DNA of 64,000 nt from Verrucomicrobiota bacterium. GTDB taxonomy: Bacteria > Chlamydiota > Chlamydiia > Chlamydiales > SM23-39. A model generated the notes under the pieces. That model worked only from the letters and a program-made list of their open reading frames with translations, had not been told where the DNA came from and did not search any database. The position numbers were made by a program, and so were the translations under genes. Location: assembly GCA_018239895.1 (NCBI GenBank), contig JAFEGL010000045.1, positions 1 to 64,000 on the forward strand, in the 5' to 3' direction. Numbering within the stretch: position 1 is the first letter of the stretch; every line of letters starts with the position of its first letter. Below, in pieces: positions 1 to 7,899 of this stretch.

Positions 1-32
1 ACAAGAGTACGGGAGAGTAGGTAGCCGCCAGA
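1..32 (+). rRNA. rrf: 5S ribosomal RNA, 3' end (partial)
   Basis: The first bases, with the string GGGAGAGTAGGTAGCCGCC, match the conserved 3' end of bacterial 5S rRNA (usually GGGAGAGTAGGTCGCTGCC). A strong terminator follows at once, as expected at the end of an rRNA operon. Most of the gene lies to the left of the window. The exact 3' end cannot be fixed from sequence alone. Confidence 0.75.
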
Positions 33-43
33 TTTTTCTTTCA

Positions 44-78
44 CCCCTGACAAGTCACCTTGTCAGGGGTTTTTTTTT
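44..78 (+). terminator. rRNA operon intrinsic terminator
   Basis: A perfect 11-bp stem (CCCCTGACAAG, loop TCAC, CTTGTCAGGGG) is followed by nine T. It sits just after the 5S rRNA end and before the first coding gene. Confidence 0.9.
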
Positions 79-110
79 GTCCTTAATCTGTTTTAGGGTA
101 TGAATAAATT

Positions 111-1367
111 ATGACCCGAAAACCGATTTCACTTAAGTTCATCCTTACGGCCACGCTCCTTGGAAATACCCTCGAGTGGTACGAATGGGCGACCTACGCT
201 TTTATGGTCCCTCTCTTCTCCCAGATTTTTTTTCCATCCGCTGATCATTTGCTATCTTTAATCTACACGATGGTTGGGTTTGCTTGCGGATCAGTTTTCC
301 GGCCGATCGGCGGTCTGATTTTCGGCTACATCGGCGACACATACGGAAGAAAAGTCGCCCTGATCTTCTCTGTCCTTTTCATGACCATTCCGACTTTTGC
401 TATTGGAATTCTCCCTACCTATTGGCAAATCGGGGCTGTCTCTACAGTCTTGTTGATTTTCTTTCGCCTTTTGCAGGGGATCGCCTCAGGCGGAGAGCTG
501 CCGGGAGTTATGGTCTTTTTGGGTGAATCTTCTCCCCACGAAAAGCGACCTTTCTTCATTAGCTTCACATTCTGGGGGATTGCTCTGGGAATTTTCATCG
601 GAGGACTCGATTTTTTTATCCTCACCGACTCCCTCTCTTCAGAGACGATTTCTGAATCGGGTTGGCGAGCCGTCTTCATTTTAGGGGCCATTCTCGGGTG
701 CGTCGCTTTTTTTATGCGGCGGATGATCTGCGAGACTGCCCCCTTCCAGAAGTTGAGAGAGTCCCATGAAATCCTGAAAGACCCGATCGTCGATCTTTTC
801 AAGGACTATAAAAGCCCCTTGATGAAGGTGATCGGTTATTCCCTCTTAGAAACTCTCGCTTTCAACTCGATCATCGCCTTCTCTATCACGAACTTAACTG
901 AGTATTTTGATATTAGCTTCAAAGAGGCTGTCGTATTGAACTTGGCCAAACTTGGATGCCTCGTTTGTCTAATTCCTGTCGGAGGAGTCATCGCCCAGAG
1001 GATAGGTGCCAAGCGATTCGCTTTTTGGCTCTCCCTCTCTTTTCTCTTTTTTTCTTATCCCTTCCATCTCTTGGTGTTGCATCCAGGATATAGGCTTTGG
1101 GGAGCTCTCGGCTTTTCATTCATGATGGCCTTTTATATGGCTTGCCTACCGACCCTCGTTTACGATTTATTTCCCGCGAAGGTCCGCTATAGCGGGATCG
1201 CCCTTGGCTACAATTTATCAGTGGGGATTTTTGGGGCATTTAGTCCTTTGGTTATTTTGTATCTCGTTCACGTCACTGGCTTTACTATTTACCCCGTCCT
1301 GTTCCTCATGGTGGGGGCTATTTCTACATTGATTACGCTTCGATCCGACCGTAAAACCCATCTTTAA
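111..1367 (+). CDS. MHS-family (ProP-like) MFS transporter
   Basis: A 418-aa, 12-helix major-facilitator permease of the inner membrane. The metabolite:H+ symporter subfamily is indicated by EWYEWATYAF near residue 22, RPxGG at 64-68, GDTYGRK at 75-81 and RLLQGIASGGE in helix 4. Family members import proline/betaine, citrate, 2-oxoglutarate or other small acids by proton symport; the substrate cannot be told from sequence. Its own gene starts 33 bases after the rRNA terminator, so it needs its own promoter. For an intracellular bacterium the likely role is uptake of a host metabolite. Confidence 0.88.
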   Translation: MTRKPISLKFILTATLLGNTLEWYEWATYAFMVPLFSQIFFPSADHLLSLIYTMVGFACGSVFRPIGGLIFGYIGDTYGRKVALIFSVLFMTIPTFAIGILPTYWQIGAVSTVLLIFFRLLQGIASGGELPGVMVFLGESSPHEKRPFFISFTFWGIALGIFIGGLDFFILTDSLSSETISESGWRAVFILGAILGCVAFFMRRMICETAPFQKLRESHEILKDPIVDLFKDYKSPLMKVIGYSLLETLAFNSIIAFSITNLTEYFDISFKEAVVLNLAKLGCLVCLIPVGGVIAQRIGAKRFAFWLSLSFLFFSYPFHLLVLHPGYRLWGALGFSFMMAFYMACLPTLVYDLFPAKVRYSGIALGYNLSVGIFGAFSPLVILYLVHVTGFTIYPVLFLMVGAISTLITLRSDRKTHL

Positions 1368-1498
1368 TTATTTTGTTTGCAAAATATAGCTGCTGTTTTT
1401 ATTAGGAAATTAAATACGAATTTCAGGCTTTAGGCTTGGAGTTTATATGTGCATTAACAATCGAGAGAGGAAATCTCTCTCCATAAGGAGCAAGCTCT

Positions 1499-1705
1499 AT
1501 GAAACAGCATCATGTTGTAGATCTTATCGCGATGATCTTGTTGGTCGTCGGGGGATTGAACTGGGGACTCGTAGGTCTCTTCAAGTTTAACCTGGTTGAC
1601 GCTATTTTCGGCGATATGTCTGCCCTAACCCGCATCATCTACGTTTTAGTTGGCGTTTCTGCCCTCTACAAAGTAGTTTGCTGGGCAAAAGCAAAAGCGA
1701 AGTAA
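1499..1705 (+). CDS. DUF378 small membrane protein
   Basis: A 68-aa protein with two hydrophobic segments (about 8-30 and 42-62) and the typical DUF378 pattern VGGLNWGLVGLF followed by a second helix with IIYxLVGxSALY. Function of the family is unknown. AAGGAG at 1485-1490 supports the start. A terminator follows directly, so it is probably a single-gene transcript. Confidence 0.85.
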   Translation: MKQHHVVDLIAMILLVVGGLNWGLVGLFKFNLVDAIFGDMSALTRIIYVLVGVSALYKVVCWAKAKAK

Positions 1706-1713
1706 TTTACTTA

Positions 1714-1754
1714 CCCTCAGCTAAAGTCTATCTGGATTTAGTTGGGGGTTTTTT
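1714..1754 (+). terminator. Intrinsic terminator of the DUF378 gene
   Basis: A 12-bp stem with two G-U pairs (CCCTCAGCTAAA / TTTAGTTGGGGG) is followed by TTTTTT, nine bases after the stop codon. Confidence 0.8.
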
Positions 1755-1851
1755 ATTTTTAATAATTTAATAGAGTATAGAATGGCCATTGTCTTTTTGA
1801 TCGTCATCGCAAGCGTATTTCTCCACCTGAAATCCCAAAACGACCTGACAT

Positions 1852-1881
1852 AAAAAAACCGGCGGGTTTTATCCGCCGGTT
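1852..1881 (-). terminator. Intrinsic terminator of the MOMP-like gene
   Basis: Read on the minus strand, an AACCGGCGG-type stem with a five-base loop runs into seven T. It lies about 30 bases beyond the stop codon of the porin gene. Confidence 0.88.
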
Positions 1882-1908
1882 CAATGCTAAACGTTTTTGA
1901 GAGCAAGC

Positions 1909-3135
1909 TTAGAAATCGAAACGAGCTTTCAGCGTCAGACCGTGTAAGAACAGATCCAACGGCGCTGCAGCGTTTCCAACATTTCCGTTCATTTCAAGCA
2001 TGTAGCGGATCATGTTCTGACTCCAAAGATAGTTGAAGTCATAAGTCGCGCTAAAGTCGAAATGGTACGAGTTACGTGAGAAATAGCTGCCCCAGCCAAT
2101 CCCCAAATTCGCTTCGAGCATTGGGCGGAGAACGTTGTAATCGTGTACACTGAAACTGACAGGATAACGCAAAGTTCCTGCAGCTGTCGGCATTTGATCC
2201 TCTTGGTGAGTGATCTTCGTGTACTGTGTGAACAGCAAGCTACCGCCGGCGCTACCTTGGAATCTGAATCCTGCTCCAACAAGCCAGTGGGCATCCATTA
2301 ACATTCTTGGGCCAATTCCCCAAGAATAGGAACGGTTGTGCGAGTGGACATTGTTTTGTGTGAGCGGAGTAGTATTCATATTTGTAACGTTTGCCGCTAT
2401 ACTTACGCTTTGGCGGATCCAAGAAGCGCGTAAACCTGCGCTTGGAGTTACGGTGAGTCTTCTGCCTTGGTAGAAAGGACGTTTGAAGGTCAAATCAATC
2501 CAATCCAAGTTCATGCGCCACTTAGATGTCAGCGCCGAAGCAGCAGCCCCTTGAGAGCCGATGCCAGCAGCGTTGCCAGTGTTCTTCTGGAAGAACCAGC
2601 CGTTCAGATAATAGACACCTGTTCCCAAAGTCGAAGTGGGAGCTGTGCTCGATGTTGTCGTGTGGTTGCGGTAGTAGGTGTACTCCAAGTCGGCAACCCA
2701 GTCATCGACGTTCAAGTTGCAGCCGATACCAGCTTTGAATGCAGAGTTGTACTTCGTATCTTGGAGGAGTACAAAACCTTTGGTATTTGGTTGATCAATT
2801 ACTTGAGCGCCTGTGGTCATTACAGCGTAGGTGCCCAAATCCAATCCCTCTTCTTCTGAGAACCAGTAGAGGTAGGATACATCGGCATACACATCCCAGC
2901 AGCCTTCCACTTTAACGTTGGCTGGGTGGTTGAACGCAGCAGGATATTTGCAAGTCATGGGCATCCCTTCAATGGGATCATCGCCGCGCATAAAGCATGG
3001 GCACGGATCTGGGGCGCACTCTTTTTTGCAGGGATCTGTTTTCTCTTTCTTCATTTCAGACTTGGCGACTTCGCTGTCTTGCGCAAACAAGCTACAGCAG
3101 GCCAATACTTGTAACGTGACTAGAAACTTCTTCAT
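1909..3135 (-). CDS. MOMP-like outer-membrane porin, Lpg1974 family
   Basis: A 408-aa secreted beta-barrel protein. It opens with a signal peptide (MKKFLVTLQVLACCSLFA, cleavage near QDS), then a cysteine-rich segment (KTDPCKKECAPDPCPC). That segment recalls the disulphide-linked envelope of chlamydiae. The barrel follows, with the WDVYADVSYLYWFSEEEGL start typical of the Lpg1974/Legionella-OMP family and a C-terminal Phe (LKARFDF) for BAM recognition. Waddlia and relatives use expanded sets of such MOMP-like porins instead of classical OmpA. Pore function is inferred from the family. It is a single-gene unit with its own terminator and a strong AAGGAGGT ribosome binding site inside an inverted repeat. 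Confidence 0.82.
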   Translation of the reverse strand: MKKFLVTLQVLACCSLFAQDSEVAKSEMKKEKTDPCKKECAPDPCPCFMRGDDPIEGMPMTCKYPAAFNHPANVKVEGCWDVYADVSYLYWFSEEEGLDLGTYAVMTTGAQVIDQPNTKGFVLLQDTKYNSAFKAGIGCNLNVDDWVADLEYTYYRNHTTTSSTAPTSTLGTGVYYLNGWFFQKNTGNAAGIGSQGAAASALTSKWRMNLDWIDLTFKRPFYQGRRLTVTPSAGLRASWIRQSVSIAANVTNMNTTPLTQNNVHSHNRSYSWGIGPRMLMDAHWLVGAGFRFQGSAGGSLLFTQYTKITHQEDQMPTAAGTLRYPVSFSVHDYNVLRPMLEANLGIGWGSYFSRNSYHFDFSATYDFNYLWSQNMIRYMLEMNGNVGNAAAPLDLFLHGLTLKARFDF

Positions 3136-3139
3136 GATT

Positions 3140-3172
3140 GCATACCTCCTTCAAGGATAGATTCAGGTATGC
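3140..3172 (-). promoter_or_regulatory. 5'-UTR hairpin masking the porin Shine-Dalgarno
   Basis: On the minus strand GCATACCT pairs perfectly with AGGTATGC eight to 25 bases later, and an inner UCC/GGA pairing is also possible. The second arm contains the end of the AAGGAGGT ribosome binding site, four bases before the ATG. Translation could be controlled by this fold, like an RNA thermometer or protein-binding leader. This is inference from complementarity only. Confidence 0.5.
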
Positions 3173-3235
3173 ACTAATAATTATTTTTAATCAAGTGTGC
3201 AAATTAAAAAATTCACAAATGTGGGGTTGGTAATA

Positions 3236-3269
3236 CGCCTCTTCTGTTTGCAGAAGAGGCGATTTTTTT
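3236..3269 (+). terminator. Hairpin with T-run between porin and EamA genes
   Basis: An 11-bp perfect stem (CGCCTCTTCTG / CAGAAGAGGCG) is followed on the plus strand by A and seven T. The flanking genes both run on the minus strand, so the T-run points against them. The stem may still end or stabilise the EamA transcript; its T-run overlaps that gene's stop codon. Confidence 0.55.
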
Positions 3270-4224
3270 AGTTGGCGGCGGGAGCTTCTTGTTCTAATTT
3301 GGCAGGTTCGGCTTTGCGGATGTAGCCTTGGCGCAGCTCGGCGCTGTAGACCATCCAGAGGCCGAGAGAGACGATGCCGGTGGCGAAGAAGATAACAGGG
3401 GAGAGTGGTTCGCCTAAGAAAACCCAGCCGCTCAAAGAGGCGAAGATCGGGCTGAGAAGTCCCATGAAGGAGACGAATGTGGCGGTGAATCGTTTGAGCA
3501 TGAGGCCGTAGAGGTTGTAGCAGATGATGTTCGAAATGAGGGTCATGATCAAGATCCCTTGCGTGAAGGGGAGTATTCCCGACGAGGCGACGGGAAGCGG
3601 GTTCCAAGGTTCGACTAGGTAGGAGTGGATCAGGGCAAAAAGGCCCCCGATCAACATGCTTACGCCGTTGGCCATCATCGGCGATACTGAGTCTTTGACC
3701 AGAATTCTCAAAAGAACCCAGCCGTAAGAGGTGCAGAGGGCGGCCCCCATCATGGCCAGTTCCGGCCAGGAGAGGAAGCTGAAGCCTTGAATGAGCTCTT
3801 CTGAGCCTGTCTGTAGGGATAAAACAGGGATGAATCCGAGGAAGCCGATGGCCATGCCGAGCCATTTGCGCCGGTTCATTTTCTCGCCGAAGTGGAGGTA
3901 GGAGAAGAGGGCGGAGAAGAAGGGGCATAAGCTATAGATGAAGCAGGTCTTTGCGGCGGTTAAATGCTGGAGGCTCCAAAACTCGAAGGCGTTGGTCAAG
4001 TACATGCCGAAGACGGCGAAGAGTCCCAAGGAAAGTATTTGTTTGACGCTGAGCCGAAACGAGCTCCTTTTTCGGATGGCTATGAAAGTCAAAAGAAGAA
4101 TTGCGGCCAAGAGCATCCTGGCAGCTGTCAAAAATAATGGCGGCGAATGCTCCAAAGCCATTTTGCCTAAGGAGAATACGTTAGCCCAGGTGGCGTACAT
4201 GAAAACAACAAGAAAAATATACAT
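3268..4224 (-). CDS. EamA/DMT-superfamily permease
   Basis: A 318-aa integral membrane protein with ten predicted helices in two EamA repeats; each repeat carries the family pattern (AARMLLAAILLL in the first, GLLSPIFASLSGWVFLGEPLSP in the second). Drug/metabolite transporters of this kind move amino acids, SAM or nucleotide sugars. Chlamydiae have an EamA-type S-adenosylmethionine transporter, but I cannot assign this gene to it. The C-terminal tail is charged and cytoplasmic. It stands alone on the minus strand. Confidence 0.85.
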   Translation of the reverse strand: MYIFLVVFMYATWANVFSLGKMALEHSPPLFLTAARMLLAAILLLTFIAIRKRSSFRLSVKQILSLGLFAVFGMYLTNAFEFWSLQHLTAAKTCFIYSLCPFFSALFSYLHFGEKMNRRKWLGMAIGFLGFIPVLSLQTGSEELIQGFSFLSWPELAMMGAALCTSYGWVLLRILVKDSVSPMMANGVSMLIGGLFALIHSYLVEPWNPLPVASSGILPFTQGILIMTLISNIICYNLYGLMLKRFTATFVSFMGLLSPIFASLSGWVFLGEPLSPVIFFATGIVSLGLWMVYSAELRQGYIRKAEPAKLEQEAPAAN

Positions 4225-4363
4225 AGTGCAGCTCGCTTTCAGTATTATATATTAATGAGTTACTTTTATAGAAGCTTAACATCGCTCCCAGATTTCGTCA
4301 AAAAAAGATTTTCAGCCTGAACCGTAGATTTTTTCACTTATCTCGGCTATCCTAGTGCGCTAT

Positions 4364-4717
4364 ATGATGTGTCCAACTTGTTTTTTAAAATACCTGGCCT
4401 ACCTCTTCGTCTCAGTGCAAGATTTAGGCCCCGAAATCGCCGTCAAGGTAGAGACTGAGACGAGAACTTCGATGACCACTCTTCGGATGGAAGAGTGCCG
4501 CATGGCCATTCCTACCCCGGAGAAGCCAGGTGTATTGGAACTAAAGGTCGAAACCGACCCTGACGCGCTCCATCTTTGGGCGTTTGGCTCTCACAAAGGA
4601 AACTTCCATTTTAAAAAGGGGGGACGGCTCCCTTCCTTACCCATCGGCAACTACGAATTGTGGGTGAACGGGACCTGTTATGGCCCTTTCCAATGTAAGC
4701 AGGGATCAAATGAATGA
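4364..4717 (+). CDS. Hypothetical protein upstream of the queuosine transporter
   Basis: About 117 aa; no family recognised. It has two CxxC-like cysteines near the N-terminus (MMCPTCF) and a soluble, beta-rich body ending in NYELWVNGTCYGPFQCKQG. A GTG three codons earlier (4355) is an alternative start. The stop overlaps the ATG of the next gene (ATGAATGA), so the two are translationally coupled and share a transcript with tgt. That the gene is real rests mainly on this coupling and on normal codon use. Confidence 0.55.
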   Translation: MMCPTCFLKYLAYLFVSVQDLGPEIAVKVETETRTSMTTLRMEECRMAIPTPEKPGVLELKVETDPDALHLWAFGSHKGNFHFKKGGRLPSLPIGNYELWVNGTCYGPFQCKQGSNE

Positions 4718-5372
4718 ACTCCTCTTTTTCGGCCACATCGCCCTTGTGATCGGATTCATCCTCTACGCCTATCGGCTCGGCTCCGTTGCCCTCAGCGCAA
4801 TGGTCGCCCTCCAAGCGATTTTGGCGAATCTTTTCGTCGTAAAGCAAATGAGTTTATTCGGCTGGTCGGTTACCTGCAGCGATGTCTTTGCCATCGGCGG
4901 CATTTTAGGCTTAAATCTCCTACAAGAGACTTGGGGCCGCGAGATGGCCTCAAAGGCGATCCGGGCGTCGCTCCTTGCGATGCTCTTTTTTGCTGCGATG
5001 TCTCAAATCCATCTCCTCTACGCTCCCAATTCAGCCGACACGACGCAGAGCGCCTTCCAGGCAATCTTCTCCTCATCGCCCCGAATTGTCATCTCCTCGA
5101 TCGCCGTCTATTACCTTGTTCAAAAGATCGACGTCTCTGTCTTCTCCTTTTTGAAGAAGCTTTTCCATGAAAGAGTTTTAGCTGTCAGACTTGTTCTTTC
5201 TCTCCTCTTTTCTCAGCTGCTTGATACGGTCCTCTTTAGCTTCCTCGGCCTCTACGGCCTCGTCGAGTCGCTTTTCGACATCATCGTCGTGAGCTACTTG
5301 GTCAAGTGTCTCGTCATCGCCTCAAGTTCTGCTTTCGTGGCAGGGGCTAAAAAATGGGTGAAGACAACGTGA
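4710..5372 (+). CDS. yhhQ: Queuosine precursor transporter (YhhQ/QPTR family)
   Basis: A 220-aa membrane protein with six to seven helices and the family signature CSDVFAIGGILGLNLLQETWG, which matches the VUT/YhhQ (PF02592) pattern. It imports a 7-deazaguanine base. In C. trachomatis this transporter and TGT were reported to salvage queuine from the host; here the same two genes are adjacent and overlap by 19 bases, which supports the same job. I chose ATG 4710, preceded by AGGGA and coupled to the upstream stop, over ATG 4680. Confidence 0.87.
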   Translation: MNELLFFGHIALVIGFILYAYRLGSVALSAMVALQAILANLFVVKQMSLFGWSVTCSDVFAIGGILGLNLLQETWGREMASKAIRASLLAMLFFAAMSQIHLLYAPNSADTTQSAFQAIFSSSPRIVISSIAVYYLVQKIDVSVFSFLKKLFHERVLAVRLVLSLLFSQLLDTVLFSFLGLYGLVESLFDIIVVSYLVKCLVIASSSAFVAGAKKWVKTT

Positions 5373-6499
5373 GCTACTTCCGCTTTGAAATTCTCCATCG
5401 ATCGACAAAATCTCGAGCCCGCGTTGGTCGCATCTACACCCCCCACGGGATCATCGATACCCCCAACTTCGTCGCTGTCGGAACGAACGGGACGCTCAAA
5501 GCTCTCGACAACCGGATGGTCGACTCGATCGGCCTCCAGCTGATGTTTTGCAACACATACCACTTGCTCCTCCAGCCGGGCGTCGAAGTCGTCCGCCGAG
5601 CAGGAGGACTCCACAAATTCATCAACCGGCAGATGCCGATCATCACCGACTCAGGCGGCTTTCAAGTATTTTCTCTCGCGTACGGATCGGTCGCCGACGA
5701 GCTGAAGAGCCGCGGCGCGAAAAAGCAAGATGGGCACGTCCTCAAAATCACCGAGGAGGGGGTCCTTTTCCGCTCCTACCGCGACGGAGCGAAAGTCCTT
5801 TTGACGCCCGAGAGTTCGATCGCCGCCCAGAAAGCGCTCGGCGCCGACATCATCATCCCATTCGACGAGCTCCCTCCTTATCATATCGGTCCCGAAAAAC
5901 TGAAGGCCTCTCTCGATCGGACTCACCGTTGGGAAAAGCGCTCTCTCGACGAGCACCTTAAAAATCCCCAAAATCAGGCGATGTACGCCGTGATTCACGG
6001 CGGCGTCGATCCTTCTTTGCGGAAAGCGAGCTGCGATTATCTGACGCAGCACCCATTCGACGGCTATGCGATCGGCGGAAGCGTTGGGAAGACAAAGTTC
6101 GAGATGGTCGAGATGCTCCAGGCGATGCTGCCGCGCCTCCCTGAGGAGAAGCCGAATCATCTTCTCGGCATCGGCGACCTCGAGTCGCTCAAGCAGTGCG
6201 TCCCGATTGGGATCGACACGTTCGACAGCTCCTATCCGACCCGCGCTGCGCGGCACGGACTTTTGCTCACGCAAGAGGGGGGCTTAAAAGTCTTGAAAAG
6301 TGAAAATGCCAATTGTTTTGGGCCGATTGAACACGGCTGCACCTGCTGGACCTGCCAGAATTTCACGTTGGCGTATCTCCACCACCTCTTCAAGGCGGCC
6401 GAGCTAACGGCTTACAACCTCGCCAGCGTCCACAACCTCCACTTCATGGTGGAGCTGATGCGCCGTTTCCGCGAGTCGATTCTTAAGAATGAATTATAA
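5354..6499 (+). CDS. tgt: tRNA-guanine transglycosylase
   Basis: A 381-aa TIM-barrel enzyme that exchanges G34 of tRNA-Asp/Asn/His/Tyr for a 7-deazaguanine. Visible: TDSGGFQVFS with active-site Asp99, nucleophile Asp291 in DTFDSSYPTR, and the zinc site CTCWTC near the C-terminus. The base pocket differs from the preQ1-type bacterial enzyme: FDEL (Leu173) stands where FDEC is usual, and GGSVGK (241-246) replaces GGLAVGE. This fits salvage of queuine rather than preQ1. The start overlaps the transporter gene by 19 bases, and the stop overlaps the converging gene by six. Confidence 0.95.
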   Translation: MGEDNVSYFRFEILHRSTKSRARVGRIYTPHGIIDTPNFVAVGTNGTLKALDNRMVDSIGLQLMFCNTYHLLLQPGVEVVRRAGGLHKFINRQMPIITDSGGFQVFSLAYGSVADELKSRGAKKQDGHVLKITEEGVLFRSYRDGAKVLLTPESSIAAQKALGADIIIPFDELPPYHIGPEKLKASLDRTHRWEKRSLDEHLKNPQNQAMYAVIHGGVDPSLRKASCDYLTQHPFDGYAIGGSVGKTKFEMVEMLQAMLPRLPEEKPNHLLGIGDLESLKQCVPIGIDTFDSSYPTRAARHGLLLTQEGGLKVLKSENANCFGPIEHGCTCWTCQNFTLAYLHHLFKAAELTAYNLASVHNLHFMVELMRRFRESILKNEL

Positions 6500-7780
6500 C
6501 GGTGATTCGCCCGACCGGCCGAGAACATAGAGCATGAGCTCTTCCAGAATGCCGGGATTTCTTTCCAGATAGGAGCGGGTCTTCTTTCCATCAGAGCCCA
6601 AAAGAGCTTCAGAAGCTTCGGGTTCTGTTTGAATTTTTTCCAAAAGCTCGGGATTTGTCTCTTGCAATCTCGTCTCTATTGTATCTAAAGCTATAAACTG
6701 TTTCAGCGGTCGATTGTCCGGGATCATTTCATATTTTCTCAACTCAGCAGGCGACCAATTTAACGCAGCATCTCCTTGCAGTTGATCCTTCAACAATTGA
6801 TAAGGTGTGAGATCTAGTTCCTCAGTATCCTCAGTGGGTGTGGATGCCAGTTCAAGAAATCCGCCTAGAGTGGAATTCATCACCATATCGACGAGATCGC
6901 TTTTTGCGACTTCTAAGCCGTGCTGTCTATCATCTTCTATCTCTTCTGGAGTCGGTGGAAAGGGGAGAGCGCAAGGAACCGAGCCTGCGACGCGTGACAG
7001 GAATTCGTAGTAAAGGGCTGGACTATCTGCAAATATGTCGGAAGTTTTGCTGGGAAATGGATTTTTCAATTGGATTTGGATGTCCTGGTGAGCAATCAAC
7101 TGAAGCTGGAAGTAATAGTTGTTCGTATCGAGCTGATTCGCTACTTCCATCCAAGCCATTGGGACTTGCGGGTGATTCCCAGGGGAAGGATGGACCCAAA
7201 TTTTTCGACAAATGATGAAAAGATCATTTTGAATATCAGGAGCTATTGTCTCTCCTCTTTTGGGTAACTCACCATGTTTCTCTTTAAATTCGGCGAGCGC
7301 TTCGGGAGCCCGTCTTTGGAGAACCTGCTCTAAAGCCCCTTCTCTCTGTTGATAATGTTGAATGATTTGGAGTTGAAGGAGATCGTTGTAAGGGATCGGC
7401 TCGGCATCATCTAGTCTTTCATTTCCTTCTTCAATTGCTACAAGATGCTGATTTTGCGGCATAAACTGGATATTAAAAATGGCTTGAGGAGGTTGGCTGA
7501 AGAGGGGATCGGAATCTGACACTGGATCAGCATTTTCAAAATTATTATTGTCAGTTGGGGGCTGGACTTGAACGATCTCTTTTTTATAGAGGCAGGGGCA
7601 GGTGGCGTGCAGGATGCAGAGCCCCATGTTGACGAAGAGCTCGATCAGCCCAAGGATTGCGGCTGGAATGTAAAGAACTATTTTGAGAGCGGTCTGCCGC
7701 CAGTCTGAATACTGGTCTTTTATAGAATAAAACGATTCAGTCCAATTAAAATTATCTATTCTAGGTTCTGTGGAAATCAT
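6494..7780 (-). CDS. Unknown protein with N-terminal hydrophobic hairpin (possible inclusion/secreted protein)
   Basis: 428 aa, no family recognised. Residues about 32-62 form a long hydrophobic stretch (IVLYIPAAILGLIELFVNMG onward) ending in a CPCLYKK turn, and the rest is a hydrophilic, acidic, helix-rich and Pro/Gln-rich domain. A bilobed hydrophobic segment beside a large soluble domain is the layout of chlamydial inclusion-membrane (Inc) proteins, but this is only a resemblance. It converges on tgt with a six-base overlap and has an AT-rich upstream region. Confidence 0.6.
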   Translation of the reverse strand: MISTEPRIDNFNWTESFYSIKDQYSDWRQTALKIVLYIPAAILGLIELFVNMGLCILHATCPCLYKKEIVQVQPPTDNNNFENADPVSDSDPLFSQPPQAIFNIQFMPQNQHLVAIEEGNERLDDAEPIPYNDLLQLQIIQHYQQREGALEQVLQRRAPEALAEFKEKHGELPKRGETIAPDIQNDLFIICRKIWVHPSPGNHPQVPMAWMEVANQLDTNNYYFQLQLIAHQDIQIQLKNPFPSKTSDIFADSPALYYEFLSRVAGSVPCALPFPPTPEEIEDDRQHGLEVAKSDLVDMVMNSTLGGFLELASTPTEDTEELDLTPYQLLKDQLQGDAALNWSPAELRKYEMIPDNRPLKQFIALDTIETRLQETNPELLEKIQTEPEASEALLGSDGKKTRSYLERNPGILEELMLYVLGRSGESPL

Positions 7781-7844
7781 AATAATTCTATTTTTTAGTT
7801 AAATTATAATAAAATTAACAGTAATTGTGTATAAAAATAAAGAT

Positions 7845-7872
7845 TTGATGAAAAATGAGGTAGGGATATAAG
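7845..7872 (+). promoter_or_regulatory. Predicted promoter of the HAD-like gene
   Basis: TTGATG (7845-7850), a 16-bp spacer and TATAAG (7867-7872) lie 27 bases before the ATG at 7900, in an AT-rich intergenic region. Confidence 0.45.
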
Positions 7873-7899
7873 AGATTGTCTCCGAACTTGGGAGGATTT

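Noticed and set aside
1368..1498. Possible tRNA or riboswitch before the DUF378 gene
   Set aside because: No cloverleaf, CCA end or known aptamer core; only a short inverted repeat (GAGAGAGGAAATCTCTCTC) near the ribosome binding site.
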